Source: Pseudomonas xionganensis (GTDB taxonomy: Bacteria > Pseudomonadota > Gammaproteobacteria > Pseudomonadales > Pseudomonadaceae). Taken from it: DNA of 34,438 bases. Under the pieces are notes generated by a model. The model saw only the letters and a list, made by a program, of their open reading frames with translations. It searched no databases and was not told the DNA's origin. Numbering within the stretch: the first letter of the stretch is position 1; every line of letters begins with the position of its first letter. This document shows, one piece after another, positions 8,979 through 18,191 of the stretch. Both the position numbers and the translations under genes were made by a program. The stretch spans positions 1,481,642-1,516,079 of the forward strand of contig NZ_WKJZ01000001.1 in assembly GCF_009763245.1 (NCBI RefSeq), in the 5' to 3' direction.

Positions 8979-9617
8979 CTAGCGCAGGTGCTCCAGCGCC
9001 CAGACCGCGGCCTCGACCCGTGAGCGCAGGCCAAGTTTGTGCAGCAGGTTCTTCACATGAACCTTCACCGTGCCCTCGGTAATGCCCAGCTTGTTGCCGA
9101 TCACCTTGTTGCTGCTGCCGGCGGCGATCATTTTCAGCACCTGGCGTTCACGGTCGGTGAGGTCCAGCTGGCTGGCGCTGGGCGGATTGCGCAGGGCCTG
9201 GGCCAGCACCCGGGTCAGGGCCGGGCTGATCACCAGGGCGCCCTGCAGGGCCAGGCGAATCTGCTGGATAAGGATTTCCGGCTCCATATCCTTGAGCAGG
9301 TAACCGTCGGCGCCCAGGCGCATGGCGTCGCGCACATCGTCTTCATCATCGGAAACGGTAAACAGCAGCACCTTGCCGGGAAAGTTCTGTTCACGCAGGC
9401 GCTTGAGGGTCTGCACGCCATTGAGCTCGGGCATGTTGTTGTCCAGCAGGATCAGCTCCGGGCGCAGTTCGCGCACCATCTCCAGGGCTTCGATACCGTT
9501 GTTGGCCTCGCCTATCACCTGCAGATCGTTCTCCAGCTCCAGCAGCTGGCGTAGGCCGCGACGCATCATGGGATGGTCGTCGACCAGCAGCAGGGTATGG
9601 GCTGCGGTGGTGTTCAT
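8979..9617 (-). CDS. narL: Nitrate/nitrite response regulator NarL
   Basis: 212 residues: receiver domain at about 8-125 with the acidic pocket D13/D14 and phosphoacceptor D59, then a linker and a LuxR-type helix-turn-helix at about 148-205 (LTDRERQVLKMI, GITEGTVKVHVKNLLHKL). Phosphorylated NarL binds TACYNMT heptamers. Four such paired sites occur in this window. The start codon overlaps the narX stop by 4 bp (ATGA). Confidence 0.96.
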   Translation of the reverse strand: MNTTAAHTLLLVDDHPMMRRGLRQLLELENDLQVIGEANNGIEALEMVRELRPELILLDNNMPELNGVQTLKRLREQNFPGKVLLFTVSDDEDDVRDAMRLGADGYLLKDMEPEILIQQIRLALQGALVISPALTRVLAQALRNPPSASQLDLTDRERQVLKMIAAGSSNKVIGNKLGITEGTVKVHVKNLLHKLGLRSRVEAAVWALEHLR

Positions 9618-11413
9618 GCGGGCTCCTTGTCTTCACGTAGGTCGAGAAACTCCGGGCGAAAGCGCAGGTTCAGGTGCGTGCCGCCGCCTTCTCTGGGGCT
9701 GATGGTGAGGCTACCGCCCAGGCTGCGGGCGCGCTCCTGCATGATGCTCAGGCCATGGTGCTGGCGGCTGTCGAAGCCTTCACGGATGCCGCAGCCATCG
9801 TCTTCCACGCAGAGTTCCACCTCTTCGCCCACCTGCTGCAAGCGCAGCCAGGCATGCTCGGCCTGGGCGTGGCGGGCGCAGTTGGAGAGCGCCTCGCGGG
9901 CGATCTGCAACAGGTGGATCTGTTCGGTGGCCGACAGCTGGAAGGCCAGGGCCGGGCTGTGCAGGTGCACATGGAAGCTGCCGCGTTCGGCGAACTCCCG
10001 GGCCGTATCCTGCAGCGCCTGGTGCAGGCCGCCATCGTGAATCTGCAGGCGGAAGGTGGTGAGCAGCTCACGCAGTTGGCGATAGGCATTGTTCAGGCCC
10101 TCGCGCAGTTCCTCGCTGACACTCTCCAGCTGTTCGGCGGATTCGCCACGGCGGATCAGGGTTTGCAGGCGGCTGACCTGCAGCTTCATGTAGGACAGCG
10201 CCTGGGCCAGGGAGTCGTGCAGCTCGCGGGCGATGGTAGTGCGCTCGTCCAGCAGCAGCAGGCGGTTGTCGCGCTCGCGCTGGCGTTCCAGCGACAGCGA
10301 GGTGCCGATCAGGTTGGCCAGCGCCTGGATCAGTTCCTGCTCCCAGTCCAGCGGGCTGTGCCCGTCCAGGTAATTGGCCCGCAGTTCGCCGAGATTGTGC
10401 CCCTGGTTGCTGATGGGAAAGCTCAGGCGGTTGGCTTGCAGGTTGCGCTCGCAGCTGTGGCAGTCATGTCGCGAGCAGATTTCCCGCGAGGCATTGCCAT
10501 GGATGGCAATCAGCTGCTCCGGCGACTCGCTGGCCGCGCCACTCAGGCACAGGGTCAGGCGCAGGCCTGGCAGGCGCTGCTGGAAACGTTCGATCAGCTC
10601 GTCCAGCTGATCGGCGTTGGCCGGGTTGCTGGCGATCTGCCGGCTGCCCTGGTACAGCAGCTCCAGGGCCGCATTGGTCTGCGCCAGGCTCTGGGTCTTG
10701 TGCGCCACCCGGGATTCGAGGGTGCGGTGCGACTCCTCGATGGCATCGGCCATGGCGTTGAAGCTTTCTGCCATCTGCCCCAGCTCATCGGCCGAGCGGA
10801 ATTCGATGCGCGCATCCAGATCGCCGGCGCGAAAGCGCTCGGTGGTGCTGACCAGCTCCTGCAGCGGGTTGATCACGCTGTTCTGCAGCTCAAACATGCC
10901 CACCAGCAGAATGATCACGGTGATCAGCAGGGCGCCGCCCTGGATGCTCTGCTGCAGGCCCTGGCGCTTTTCGCTCTGCTGCTGCAGGCGCAGCACAAAG
11001 AACTCCAGCTGGGCGACAAAGCCCTCGCTGCCGCGCTGGAAGGCCGCCTTGTCGCCGCGCTCCAGGGCCGGGCGCAGCTCCTCCAGCCAGAGCTGCTGCA
11101 GGCCGTTGTAGGTGATGCGCAAGGGATCCCGCTGTTTGCCGAGCAGGTGGGTGAGGGCGGGGCTGTGCAGGCGTCGCTCCAGATCCGCCTGCAGTTCGGC
11201 GATCTGTTCGGCGGGGGCGTTGGCTTCCAGCTGCCAGTTCAGCTTGTAGGTGGCCATGCGCAGGGAGCCGGCGGTATTGATGGCGGCGGCGTCGTCCTCG
11301 CTGATCCAGGCCAGCAGGCCGGCACTGATGGCGCTGGACAGGGCCAGGACCGCGATGAGGATCACCGCCAGCCCGGCCCGGGCCGGTAATGAGCTCTTCA
11401 GCCAGCTGAGCAT
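9614..11413 (-). CDS. narX: Nitrate/nitrite sensor histidine kinase NarX
   Basis: 599 residues in the inner membrane. A membrane segment at about 12-36 is followed by the periplasmic nitrate-binding P-box at about 41-59 (NTAGSLRM). A second membrane segment near 155-180 leads to a HAMP linker, a GAF-like region with a cysteine cluster (C-x3-C-x2-C, near 310) and the HisKA_3 helix with H399 in RELHDSL. The HATPase domain with DDGCG and GLSIMQERA follows. It phosphorylates NarL in response to nitrate. The ribosome-binding site is weak (GGGGG). It is divergent from narK1. Confidence 0.95.
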   Translation of the reverse strand: MLSWLKSSLPARAGLAVILIAVLALSSAISAGLLAWISEDDAAAINTAGSLRMATYKLNWQLEANAPAEQIAELQADLERRLHSPALTHLLGKQRDPLRITYNGLQQLWLEELRPALERGDKAAFQRGSEGFVAQLEFFVLRLQQQSEKRQGLQQSIQGGALLITVIILLVGMFELQNSVINPLQELVSTTERFRAGDLDARIEFRSADELGQMAESFNAMADAIEESHRTLESRVAHKTQSLAQTNAALELLYQGSRQIASNPANADQLDELIERFQQRLPGLRLTLCLSGAASESPEQLIAIHGNASREICSRHDCHSCERNLQANRLSFPISNQGHNLGELRANYLDGHSPLDWEQELIQALANLIGTSLSLERQRERDNRLLLLDERTTIARELHDSLAQALSYMKLQVSRLQTLIRRGESAEQLESVSEELREGLNNAYRQLRELLTTFRLQIHDGGLHQALQDTAREFAERGSFHVHLHSPALAFQLSATEQIHLLQIAREALSNCARHAQAEHAWLRLQQVGEEVELCVEDDGCGIREGFDSRQHHGLSIMQERARSLGGSLTISPREGGGTHLNLRFRPEFLDLREDKEPA

Positions 11414-11420
11414 GGGCGGC

Positions 11421-11436
11421 TACCCCCAAAGAGTTC
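11421..11436. promoter_or_regulatory. Degenerate NarL-type site at the narX start
   Basis: TACCCCC-AA-AGAGTTC. Its first 13 bases equal those of the narK1 site read on the opposite strand, but the last heptamer is broken (GTA to TTC). It lies 8 bp before the narX start and overlaps its ribosome-binding region, so autoregulation is possible. Confidence 0.4.
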
Positions 11437-11520
11437 GGTGGCTGTGGCGCTCATCCGGATACCTCCACCTTGTATGTATAAGTTGCTGAAAAGCATGGGC
11501 TTTCATATCGATTTTGGAAC

Positions 11521-11536
11521 TACCTCTTTGGGGGTA
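11521..11536. promoter_or_regulatory. NarL-type 7-2-7 site upstream of narK1
   Basis: TACCTCT-TT-GGGGGTA. The left heptamer fits the NarL consensus and the right is TACCCCC on the other strand. It is centred about 94 bp upstream of the predicted narK1 transcription start, a usual place for a NarL activator site. Confidence 0.7.
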
Positions 11537-11574
11537 GAGGGTGGTTCCTGGCCCCGCAAACGGCTCCTGGGACG

Positions 11575-11588
11575 TTGATGTGGGTCAA
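11575..11588 (+). promoter_or_regulatory. ANR/DNR box and class II promoter of the narK1K2GHJI operon
   Basis: TTGAT-GTGG-GTCAA is a perfect match to the ANR/DNR consensus. A TAGGCT -10 element lies at 11609-11614, centred 30 bp beyond the box centre. That places the box at about -41.5 to a start near 11623. With the NarL site upstream, this promoter should need both low oxygen and nitrate. Confidence 0.85.
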
Positions 11589-11646
11589 TTTTTTTTGCCA
11601 TTGGGCGCCTAGGCTGCAGCCATGACAACAGTAACGGGAGTCTGTC

Positions 11647-12909
11647 ATGGCAGGCCACAAAGTACAGCAAGGGCTGGTGCTGGGCATGAGTACCTTCGCC
11701 TTCACCATGTGTTTTATGGTGTGGATGATGTTCGCCGTGCTCGGGGTACCGATCAAGGAACTGCTTGACCTCAACGAAACCCAGTTCGGCCTGCTGGCCG
11801 CCACGCCGGTACTGACCGGCTCCCTGGTGCGTCTGCCGCTGGGCATGCTCACCGACCGCTTTGGCGGGCGCATCGTGTTCTTCCTGCTGATGCTGTTCTG
11901 CGTGCTGCCGATCTACCTGATCAGCTACGCCACGGCCTACTGGCAGTTCCTCGTACTGGGGCTGTTTGTCGGTCTGGCCGGCGGCTCCTTCTCGGTGGGT
12001 ATCGCCTACGTCGCCAAGTGGTTCGACAAGAGCAACCAGGGCACGGCCATGGGCATTTTCGGTGCGGGCAATGCCGGCGCCGCCGTCACCAAGTTTGTCG
12101 CCCCGGCCATCATTGCCGCCGCCAGCTGGCAGATGGTGCCCAAGGTCTACTCGGCGATTCTGTTTATCACCGCCTTGCTGTTCTGGTTCTTCACCTACGA
12201 GAACAAGGCGCACCGTGTGCCCAGCAGCCTGAGCCTCGGCCAGCAGCTGCGCACCCTTAAAGACCCCCGGGTATGGCGCTACTGCCAGTACTACTCGATC
12301 GTCTTCGGCGGTTATGTGGCGCTGGCCCTGTGGATGACCAAGTACTACGTCCAGGAGTATGAGCTGAGCCTGCAGAGCGCCGCGTTGCTGGCCGCCTGCT
12401 TCTCCCTGCCGGGCGGACTGCTGCGCGCCATCGGCGGCTGGATGTCGGACAAGTGGGGCGCCCACAGCGTGACCTGGTGGGTGATGTGGGTCAGCTGGAT
12501 CTGCCTGTTCCTGCTGTCCTATCCGCCCACCGATCTGACCGTGCATACCGTGGAGGGGCCGCGCACCTTCCATATCGGCCTGAACGTCTGGGTGTTCACC
12601 CTGCTGATGTTCGTGATCGGCATCGCCTGGGCGTTCGGCAAGGCCTCGGTGTTCAAGTACATCTCCGATGAGTTCCCCAGCAACATGGGCGCGGTGTCCG
12701 GCATCGTCGGCCTGGCCGGCGGCCTGGGCGGCTTCGTCCTGCCCATCCTGTTCGGTGCCCTGGTGGATCTCACCGGGGTGCGTTCCTCCGCCTTCATGCT
12801 GCTGTACGGCGTGGTCTGGGTCTCCCTGATCTGGATGTACCTCAGCGAAGTTCGCAAAACCCCCGTCATGGGCCAGGGCTCCTCGGGGCCTACCGGCTCC
12901 GCGTCCTGA
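11647..12909 (+). CDS. narK1: Nitrate/nitrite transporter NarK1 (MFS)
   Basis: A 420-residue inner-membrane carrier of the NarK/NNP branch of the major facilitator family, with about 12 hydrophobic segments. The A-type motif between helices 2 and 3 (GMLTDRFGGR) and glycine-rich nitrate-signature stretches (GNAGAAVTKF, GLAGGLGGF) are present. Type 1 NarK proteins are proposed to be nitrate/proton symporters. GGGAG precedes the ATG. It is the first gene of the nitrate operon, with 19 bp to narK2. Confidence 0.92.
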   Translation: MAGHKVQQGLVLGMSTFAFTMCFMVWMMFAVLGVPIKELLDLNETQFGLLAATPVLTGSLVRLPLGMLTDRFGGRIVFFLLMLFCVLPIYLISYATAYWQFLVLGLFVGLAGGSFSVGIAYVAKWFDKSNQGTAMGIFGAGNAGAAVTKFVAPAIIAAASWQMVPKVYSAILFITALLFWFFTYENKAHRVPSSLSLGQQLRTLKDPRVWRYCQYYSIVFGGYVALALWMTKYYVQEYELSLQSAALLAACFSLPGGLLRAIGGWMSDKWGAHSVTWWVMWVSWICLFLLSYPPTDLTVHTVEGPRTFHIGLNVWVFTLLMFVIGIAWAFGKASVFKYISDEFPSNMGAVSGIVGLAGGLGGFVLPILFGALVDLTGVRSSAFMLLYGVVWVSLIWMYLSEVRKTPVMGQGSSGPTGSAS

Positions 12910-12928
12910 CCCTGCAAGGAGACAGACC

Positions 12929-14344
12929 ATGTCCGCAAGCAAGCATGCCCCGGCCGCCGCGTTGCCCCCCACCGGGCCGGTGATTCAAGACTGGCGTCCG
13001 GAAGACGCGCACTTCTGGGGCTCGATCGGCAAGAGTATTGCCACCCGCAACCTGTGGATCTCGATTCCCGCGCTGTTTCTCGCCTTCGCCGTATGGATGG
13101 TGTGGAGCACGGTGATCGTGCGCCTGAACGCCATCGGCTTCAGCTTCAGCACCGATCAGCTGTTCTGGCTGGCGGCGCTGCCCGGCTTGTCCGGCGCCAC
13201 CTTCCGCATTTTCTACTCCTTTATGGTGCCGGTGTTCGGCGGGCGGCGCTGGACCGCCCTGAGCACCGCCTCGTTGCTGATCCCGGCGTTGTGGATGGGC
13301 TTTGCCGTGCAGGACCCGCACACGCCCTACAGCGTGTTCGTGATCATCGCCCTGCTGTGCGGCTTCGGTGGCGGCAACTTCGCATCGAGCATGTCCAATA
13401 TCAGCTTCTTCTACCCCAAGTCGCAGCAGGGCACCGCCCTGGGCCTGAATGCCGGGCTGGGTAACCTGGGCGTGTCGGCCATGCAGTTTCTGGTGCCGCT
13501 GGTGATCGGCTTCGGCCTGTTCGGCGCCGTGGGTGGCAAACCCCAGGAACTGGCCGATGGCAGCCAGCTGTGGCTGCAGAACGCCGGCTTTGTCTGGGTT
13601 CCGCTGATTGCCGCGGTAACCCTGGCGGCCTGGTTTGGCATGAACGACCTGGCGTCGGCACGGGCCTCGTTTTCCGAGCAGGCGGTGATCTTCAAGCGCA
13701 AGCACAACTGGCTGATGTGCTGGCTGTACCTGGCCACCTTCGGTTCCTTCATCGGCTTCGCCGCCGCCTTCCCGCTGCTGATCAAGCAGTCCTTCCCCGC
13801 GGTCAATCCGCTGCAGTTCGCCTTCCTCGGGCCGCTGGTCGGTGCCCTGGTGCGTCCGCTGGGCGGCTGGATCTCGGACAAGCTGGGCGGCGCGCGGGTG
13901 ACCCTGTGGAACTTCGTGCTGATGATCGCGGCGGTGTTCGGGGTGATCGCCTTTCTGCCCCAGGCCGGCCAGGAAGGCAACTTCTACGGCTTTCTGGCCA
14001 TGTTCATGCTGCTGTTCGTCACCACCGGCATCGGCAACGGCTCCACCTTCCGCATGATCCCGGTGATTTTCCGCACCCTGCACGAGCGTTGGAGTGCCGG
14101 CAAGAAAGCCGCAGAGCGTGAAGAAGCACTGAAGAGCGCGGGCAAGGAGTCGGCCGCGGTGCTCGGCTTCAGCTCGGCCATCGGAGCCTTTGGCGCCTTC
14201 TTTATCCCCAAGACCTTTGGTAGCTCCATCGCCCTGACCGGAGGCCCGGAAATGGCCCTGTACCTGTTCGTTGGTTACTACCTGAGCTGCATGTTCGTGA
14301 CCTGGTGGTGGTACTCGCGCAAGGGTGCCGAGACGCCCTGCTAA
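12929..14344 (+). CDS. narK2: Nitrate/nitrite antiporter NarK2 (MFS)
   Basis: A 471-residue second NarK-type carrier. A roughly 45-residue hydrophilic N-terminus precedes about 12 membrane segments, with the NNP glycine-rich motifs GFGGGNFASSM and GLNAGLGNLGV. Type 2 NarK proteins are thought to exchange nitrate for nitrite, removing the product of NarGHI. AAGGAG precedes the ATG. A tandem narK1-narK2 pair before narG is typical of Pseudomonas; in Paracoccus the two are fused. Confidence 0.92.
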   Translation: MSASKHAPAAALPPTGPVIQDWRPEDAHFWGSIGKSIATRNLWISIPALFLAFAVWMVWSTVIVRLNAIGFSFSTDQLFWLAALPGLSGATFRIFYSFMVPVFGGRRWTALSTASLLIPALWMGFAVQDPHTPYSVFVIIALLCGFGGGNFASSMSNISFFYPKSQQGTALGLNAGLGNLGVSAMQFLVPLVIGFGLFGAVGGKPQELADGSQLWLQNAGFVWVPLIAAVTLAAWFGMNDLASARASFSEQAVIFKRKHNWLMCWLYLATFGSFIGFAAAFPLLIKQSFPAVNPLQFAFLGPLVGALVRPLGGWISDKLGGARVTLWNFVLMIAAVFGVIAFLPQAGQEGNFYGFLAMFMLLFVTTGIGNGSTFRMIPVIFRTLHERWSAGKKAAEREEALKSAGKESAAVLGFSSAIGAFGAFFIPKTFGSSIALTGGPEMALYLFVGYYLSCMFVTWWWYSRKGAETPC

Positions 14345-14409
14345 CTACCCACAGCCCAAGCAATGACGAGCGTGGGGCCGCCCGCGTTCAGCCTGAGAGG
14401 AAAACAGAA

Positions 14410-17400
14410 ATGAGCCATTTACTCGACCAGCTGCGCTTCTTCAATAGAAAGCAGGGTGAGTTCGCCGACGGTCATGGCGAGACCCGCCAGGAGTCCCGCG
14501 ACTGGGAGAACGTCTACCGTTCGCGCTGGCAGTACGACAAGATCGTGCGTTCCACCCACGGGGTGAACTGCACCGGGTCGTGCTCCTGGAAGATCTACGT
14601 GAAGAACGGCCTGATCACCTGGGAAACCCAGCAGACCGACTACCCGCGTACCCGCAACGACCTGCCCAACCACGAGCCGCGCGGCTGCCCCCGTGGCGCC
14701 AGCTACAGCTGGTATATCTACAGCGCCAACCGTCTGAAGTACCCCAAGGTGCGCAAGCCGCTGCTCAAGCTCTGGCGCGAGGCGCGGGCGACCCTGGCGC
14801 CGGTGCAGGCCTGGGCCAGCATTGTCGAGAGCCCGGCCAAGGCCGAGGCGTACAAGAGCAAGCGCGGCATGGGCGGCTTTATCCGCTCCAGCTGGGACGA
14901 AGTGACCGAGATCATCGCCGCGGCCAACGTCTACACCGTCAAGCAGCACGGCCCGGACCGGGTGGTCGGCTTCTCGCCGATTCCGGCCATGTCCATGGTC
15001 AGCTACGCGGCCGGTAGCCGTTACCTGTCGCTGATCGGCGGGGTGTGCCTGTCCTTCTATGACTGGTACTGCGACCTGCCGCCGGCCTCGCCCATGGTCT
15101 GGGGCGAGCAGACCGACGTGCCGGAATCGGCCGACTGGTACAACTCCAACTACATCATCGCCTGGGGCTCCAACGTGCCGCAGACGCGCACCCCGGACGC
15201 CCACTTCTTTACCGAGGTGCGCTACAAGGGCACCAAGACCGTGGCCATCACCCCGGACTATTCCGAGGTGGCCAAGCTCACCGACCTCTGGCTCAACCCC
15301 AAGCAGGGCACCGACGCGGCGCTGGCCCAGGCCTTCGCCCACGTGATCTTCAAGGAATTCCACCTGGAGAAGCCCAGCGCCTACTTCACCGACTACGCCA
15401 AGCGCTACACCGACCTGCCGGTGCTGGTGCTGCTCAACGAGAAGGACGGCAGCCACCGCGCCGAGCGCTTCCTGCGCGCCTCGGATCTGGCCGATAACCT
15501 GGGCCAGGACAACAACCCCGAGTGGAAGACCATCGCCATGGATGCCAGCGGCGAGCTGGTATCGCCCCAGGGCTCCATCGGCTACCGCTGGGGTGAGAAG
15601 GGCAAGTGGAACATCGAACCGCGCGAAGGTCGCGAGGGCCGCGAGGTGGATCTCAAGCTCAGCCAGATCGACAGCGGCGAAACGGCCGAAGTCGCCTTCC
15701 CCTATTTCGGCGGACAGTTCCATGAACACTTCGCCCATGCCGAAGGTGAGGAAATCCAGCTGCGCCGGGTGCCGGTCAGCACCGTGATCCTGGCCGATGG
15801 CAGCCAGGCCAAGGTGGCCAGCGTGTTCGACCTGATGGCCGCCAACCTCGGCATCGACCGTGGCCTGGGCGGCGCCAACGTGGCCAGCAGCTACGACGAC
15901 GCCAGCGTGCCCGGCACCCCGGCCTGGCAGGAAGTCATCACCGGTGTGTCCCGCGAGAAGGCGATCCAGATCGCCCGCGAGTTCGCCGACAACGCCGACA
16001 AGACCCATGGCCGCAGCATGATCATCGTCGGCGCGGCGATGAACCACTGGTACCACATGGACATGAACTACCGCGGCCTGATCAACATGCTGATGTTGTG
16101 TGGCTGCGTGGGCCAGACCGGTGGTGGCTGGGCCCACTATGTGGGCCAGGAGAAACTGCGCCCGCAGTGCGGCTGGCTGCCCCTGGCCTTCGGCCTGGAC
16201 TGGAGCCGCCCGCCACGGCAGATGAACGGCACCAGCTTCTTCTACGGCCACTCATCGCAGTGGCGCCACGAGAAGATGAGCATCCACGAGGTGCTCTCGC
16301 CGCTGGCCGACAAGAGCCAGTTCCCCGAGCATATGCTCGACTACAACATCCGCGCCGAACGCGCCGGCTGGCTGCCCAGCGCGCCGCAGCTGAACCGCAA
16401 CCCGCTGCAGATCACCCGCGACGCCCAGGCCGCCGGCATGTCGCCAGTGGATTACGTGACCCAGTCCCTGCAGGACGGCAGCCTGCGCTTTGCCTGCGAG
16501 CAGCCGGACAACCCGGCCAACTTCCCGCGAAATATGTTTATCTGGCGCTCCAACCTGCTGGGCAGCTCGGGCAAGGGCCACGAGTACATGCTGAAGTACC
16601 TGCTGGGCACCAAGAATGGGGTGATGAACGAGGACCTGGGCAAGCGCGGCGGCTTCAAGCCGACCGAGGCCGAGTGGCAGGACGAAGGCGCCATCGGCAA
16701 ACTCGACCTGGTCACCACCCTGGACTTCCGCATGTCCAGTACCTGCGTGTATTCCGACATCGTCCTGCCGACCGCCACCTGGTACGAAAAGGACGACATG
16801 AACACCTCGGACATGCACCCCTTTATCCACCCGCTGTCCGCCGCCATCGACCCGGCCTGGGAAGCCAAGAGCGACTGGGAAATCTACAAGCTGATCGCCA
16901 AGAAGTTCTCGGCCATGGCCGAGGGGCATCTGGGCGTGGAGCAGGATCTGGTCACCGTACCGCTGCTGCATGACAGCCCCGGCGAGCTGGCCCAGCCCTT
17001 CGGCGGCACCGACTGGAAAAGCGCAGGCGTGGCCCCGCAGCCGGGTAAGAACTGCCCGAACATGACCGTGGTGGAGCGCGATTACCCCAGCACCTACAAG
17101 AAGTTCACCTCCTTGGGCCCACTGCTGGAAAAACTCGGCAACGGCGGCAAGGGCATCAACTGGAACACCGACGAGGAGGTCAAGTTCCTCGGCGAGCTCA
17201 ACTACAAGGTGCGCGAGGAAGGCGTCAGTCAAGGGCGGCCGCAGATCGAATCGGCCATCGACGCCGCCGAGGTGATTCTGTCCCTGGCCCCGGAAACCAA
17301 CGGCCATGTGGCGGTCAAGGCCTGGGCCGCGCTGTCGGAATTCACCGGCCGCGACCACAGCCACCTGGCCCTGCCCAAGGAGCACGAGGCGATCCGCTTC

Positions 17401-18180
17401 CGCGATATCCAGGCGCAGCCGCGCAAGATCATCTCCAGCCCCACCTGGTCGGGCCTGGAAGACGAGCACGTGAGCTACAACGCCGGCTACACCAACGTCC
17501 ACGAGTACATCCCGTGGCGCACCATCACCGGCCGCCAGCAGTTCTATCAGGATCACCCCTGGATGCAGGCCTTTGGCGAACAGATGATGAGCTACCGGCC
17601 ACCGATCAACACCCGCACCGTGGATTACGTGAAGGGCAAGAAGCCCAACGGCAACACCGAGATCGTCCTCAACTGGATCACTCCGCACCAGAAGTGGGGC
17701 ATCCACAGCACCTACTCGGACAACCTGATCATGCTCACCCTGAGCCGTGGCGGGCCGATCGTGTGGATGAGCGAGATCGACGCGAAAAAGGCCGGCATCG
17801 AGGACAACGACTGGATCGAGTGCTTCAACGCCAACGGCGCCCTGACCGCCCGTGCGGTGGTCAGCCAGCGGGTCAAGGAGGGCATGGTGATGATGTACCA
17901 CGCCCAGGAACGCATCGTGAACGTGCCCGGCAGCGAAACCACCAAGACCCGTGGCGGCCACCACAACTCGGTGACCCGCGTGGTGCTCAAACCCACCCAC
18001 ATGATCGGCGGCTACGCCCAGCAGTCCTACGGCTTCAACTACTACGGCACCGTGGGCTGCAACCGCGACGAGTTCGTCGTGGTGCGCAAGATGAGCAAGG
18101 TCGACTGGCTGGATGGCACGGATGTCGGTGGCCTGGGCGGCGACGCCCTGCCGCAACCTTTGCCGACCAAGATTGATTGA
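14410..18180 (+). CDS. narG: Respiratory nitrate reductase alpha subunit
   Basis: The 1256-residue catalytic subunit of the membrane-bound NarGHI enzyme, facing the cytoplasm and reducing nitrate to nitrite at a bis-MGD molybdenum centre. The FS0 cluster motif is H50-x3-C54-x3-C58...C93, the histidine form typical of NarG. The GGVCLSFYDWYCDLP segment carries the aspartate ligand to molybdenum. There is no twin-arginine signal, as expected for NarG. I start at 14410, where GAGAGG precedes the ATG and the protein begins MSHLLDQLRFF. Upstream in-frame sequence overlaps narK2 and is not family-like. It lies 65 bp after narK2 and 11 bp before narH. Confidence 0.98.
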   Translation: MSHLLDQLRFFNRKQGEFADGHGETRQESRDWENVYRSRWQYDKIVRSTHGVNCTGSCSWKIYVKNGLITWETQQTDYPRTRNDLPNHEPRGCPRGASYSWYIYSANRLKYPKVRKPLLKLWREARATLAPVQAWASIVESPAKAEAYKSKRGMGGFIRSSWDEVTEIIAAANVYTVKQHGPDRVVGFSPIPAMSMVSYAAGSRYLSLIGGVCLSFYDWYCDLPPASPMVWGEQTDVPESADWYNSNYIIAWGSNVPQTRTPDAHFFTEVRYKGTKTVAITPDYSEVAKLTDLWLNPKQGTDAALAQAFAHVIFKEFHLEKPSAYFTDYAKRYTDLPVLVLLNEKDGSHRAERFLRASDLADNLGQDNNPEWKTIAMDASGELVSPQGSIGYRWGEKGKWNIEPREGREGREVDLKLSQIDSGETAEVAFPYFGGQFHEHFAHAEGEEIQLRRVPVSTVILADGSQAKVASVFDLMAANLGIDRGLGGANVASSYDDASVPGTPAWQEVITGVSREKAIQIAREFADNADKTHGRSMIIVGAAMNHWYHMDMNYRGLINMLMLCGCVGQTGGGWAHYVGQEKLRPQCGWLPLAFGLDWSRPPRQMNGTSFFYGHSSQWRHEKMSIHEVLSPLADKSQFPEHMLDYNIRAERAGWLPSAPQLNRNPLQITRDAQAAGMSPVDYVTQSLQDGSLRFACEQPDNPANFPRNMFIWRSNLLGSSGKGHEYMLKYLLGTKNGVMNEDLGKRGGFKPTEAEWQDEGAIGKLDLVTTLDFRMSSTCVYSDIVLPTATWYEKDDMNTSDMHPFIHPLSAAIDPAWEAKSDWEIYKLIAKKFSAMAEGHLGVEQDLVTVPLLHDSPGELAQPFGGTDWKSAGVAPQPGKNCPNMTVVERDYPSTYKKFTSLGPLLEKLGNGGKGINWNTDEEVKFLGELNYKVREEGVSQGRPQIESAIDAAEVILSLAPETNGHVAVKAWAALSEFTGRDHSHLALPKEHEAIRFRDIQAQPRKIISSPTWSGLEDEHVSYNAGYTNVHEYIPWRTITGRQQFYQDHPWMQAFGEQMMSYRPPINTRTVDYVKGKKPNGNTEIVLNWITPHQKWGIHSTYSDNLIMLTLSRGGPIVWMSEIDAKKAGIEDNDWIECFNANGALTARAVVSQRVKEGMVMMYHAQERIVNVPGSETTKTRGGHHNSVTRVVLKPTHMIGGYAQQSYGFNYYGTVGCNRDEFVVVRKMSKVDWLDGTDVGGLGGDALPQPLPTKID

Positions 18181-18191
18181 GGAGTGATGCC

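Noticed and set aside
14305..14409. Extended NarG N-terminus
   Set aside because: It would overlap narK2, and the ATG at 14410 has a good ribosome-binding site and gives the normal NarG start and cluster spacing.
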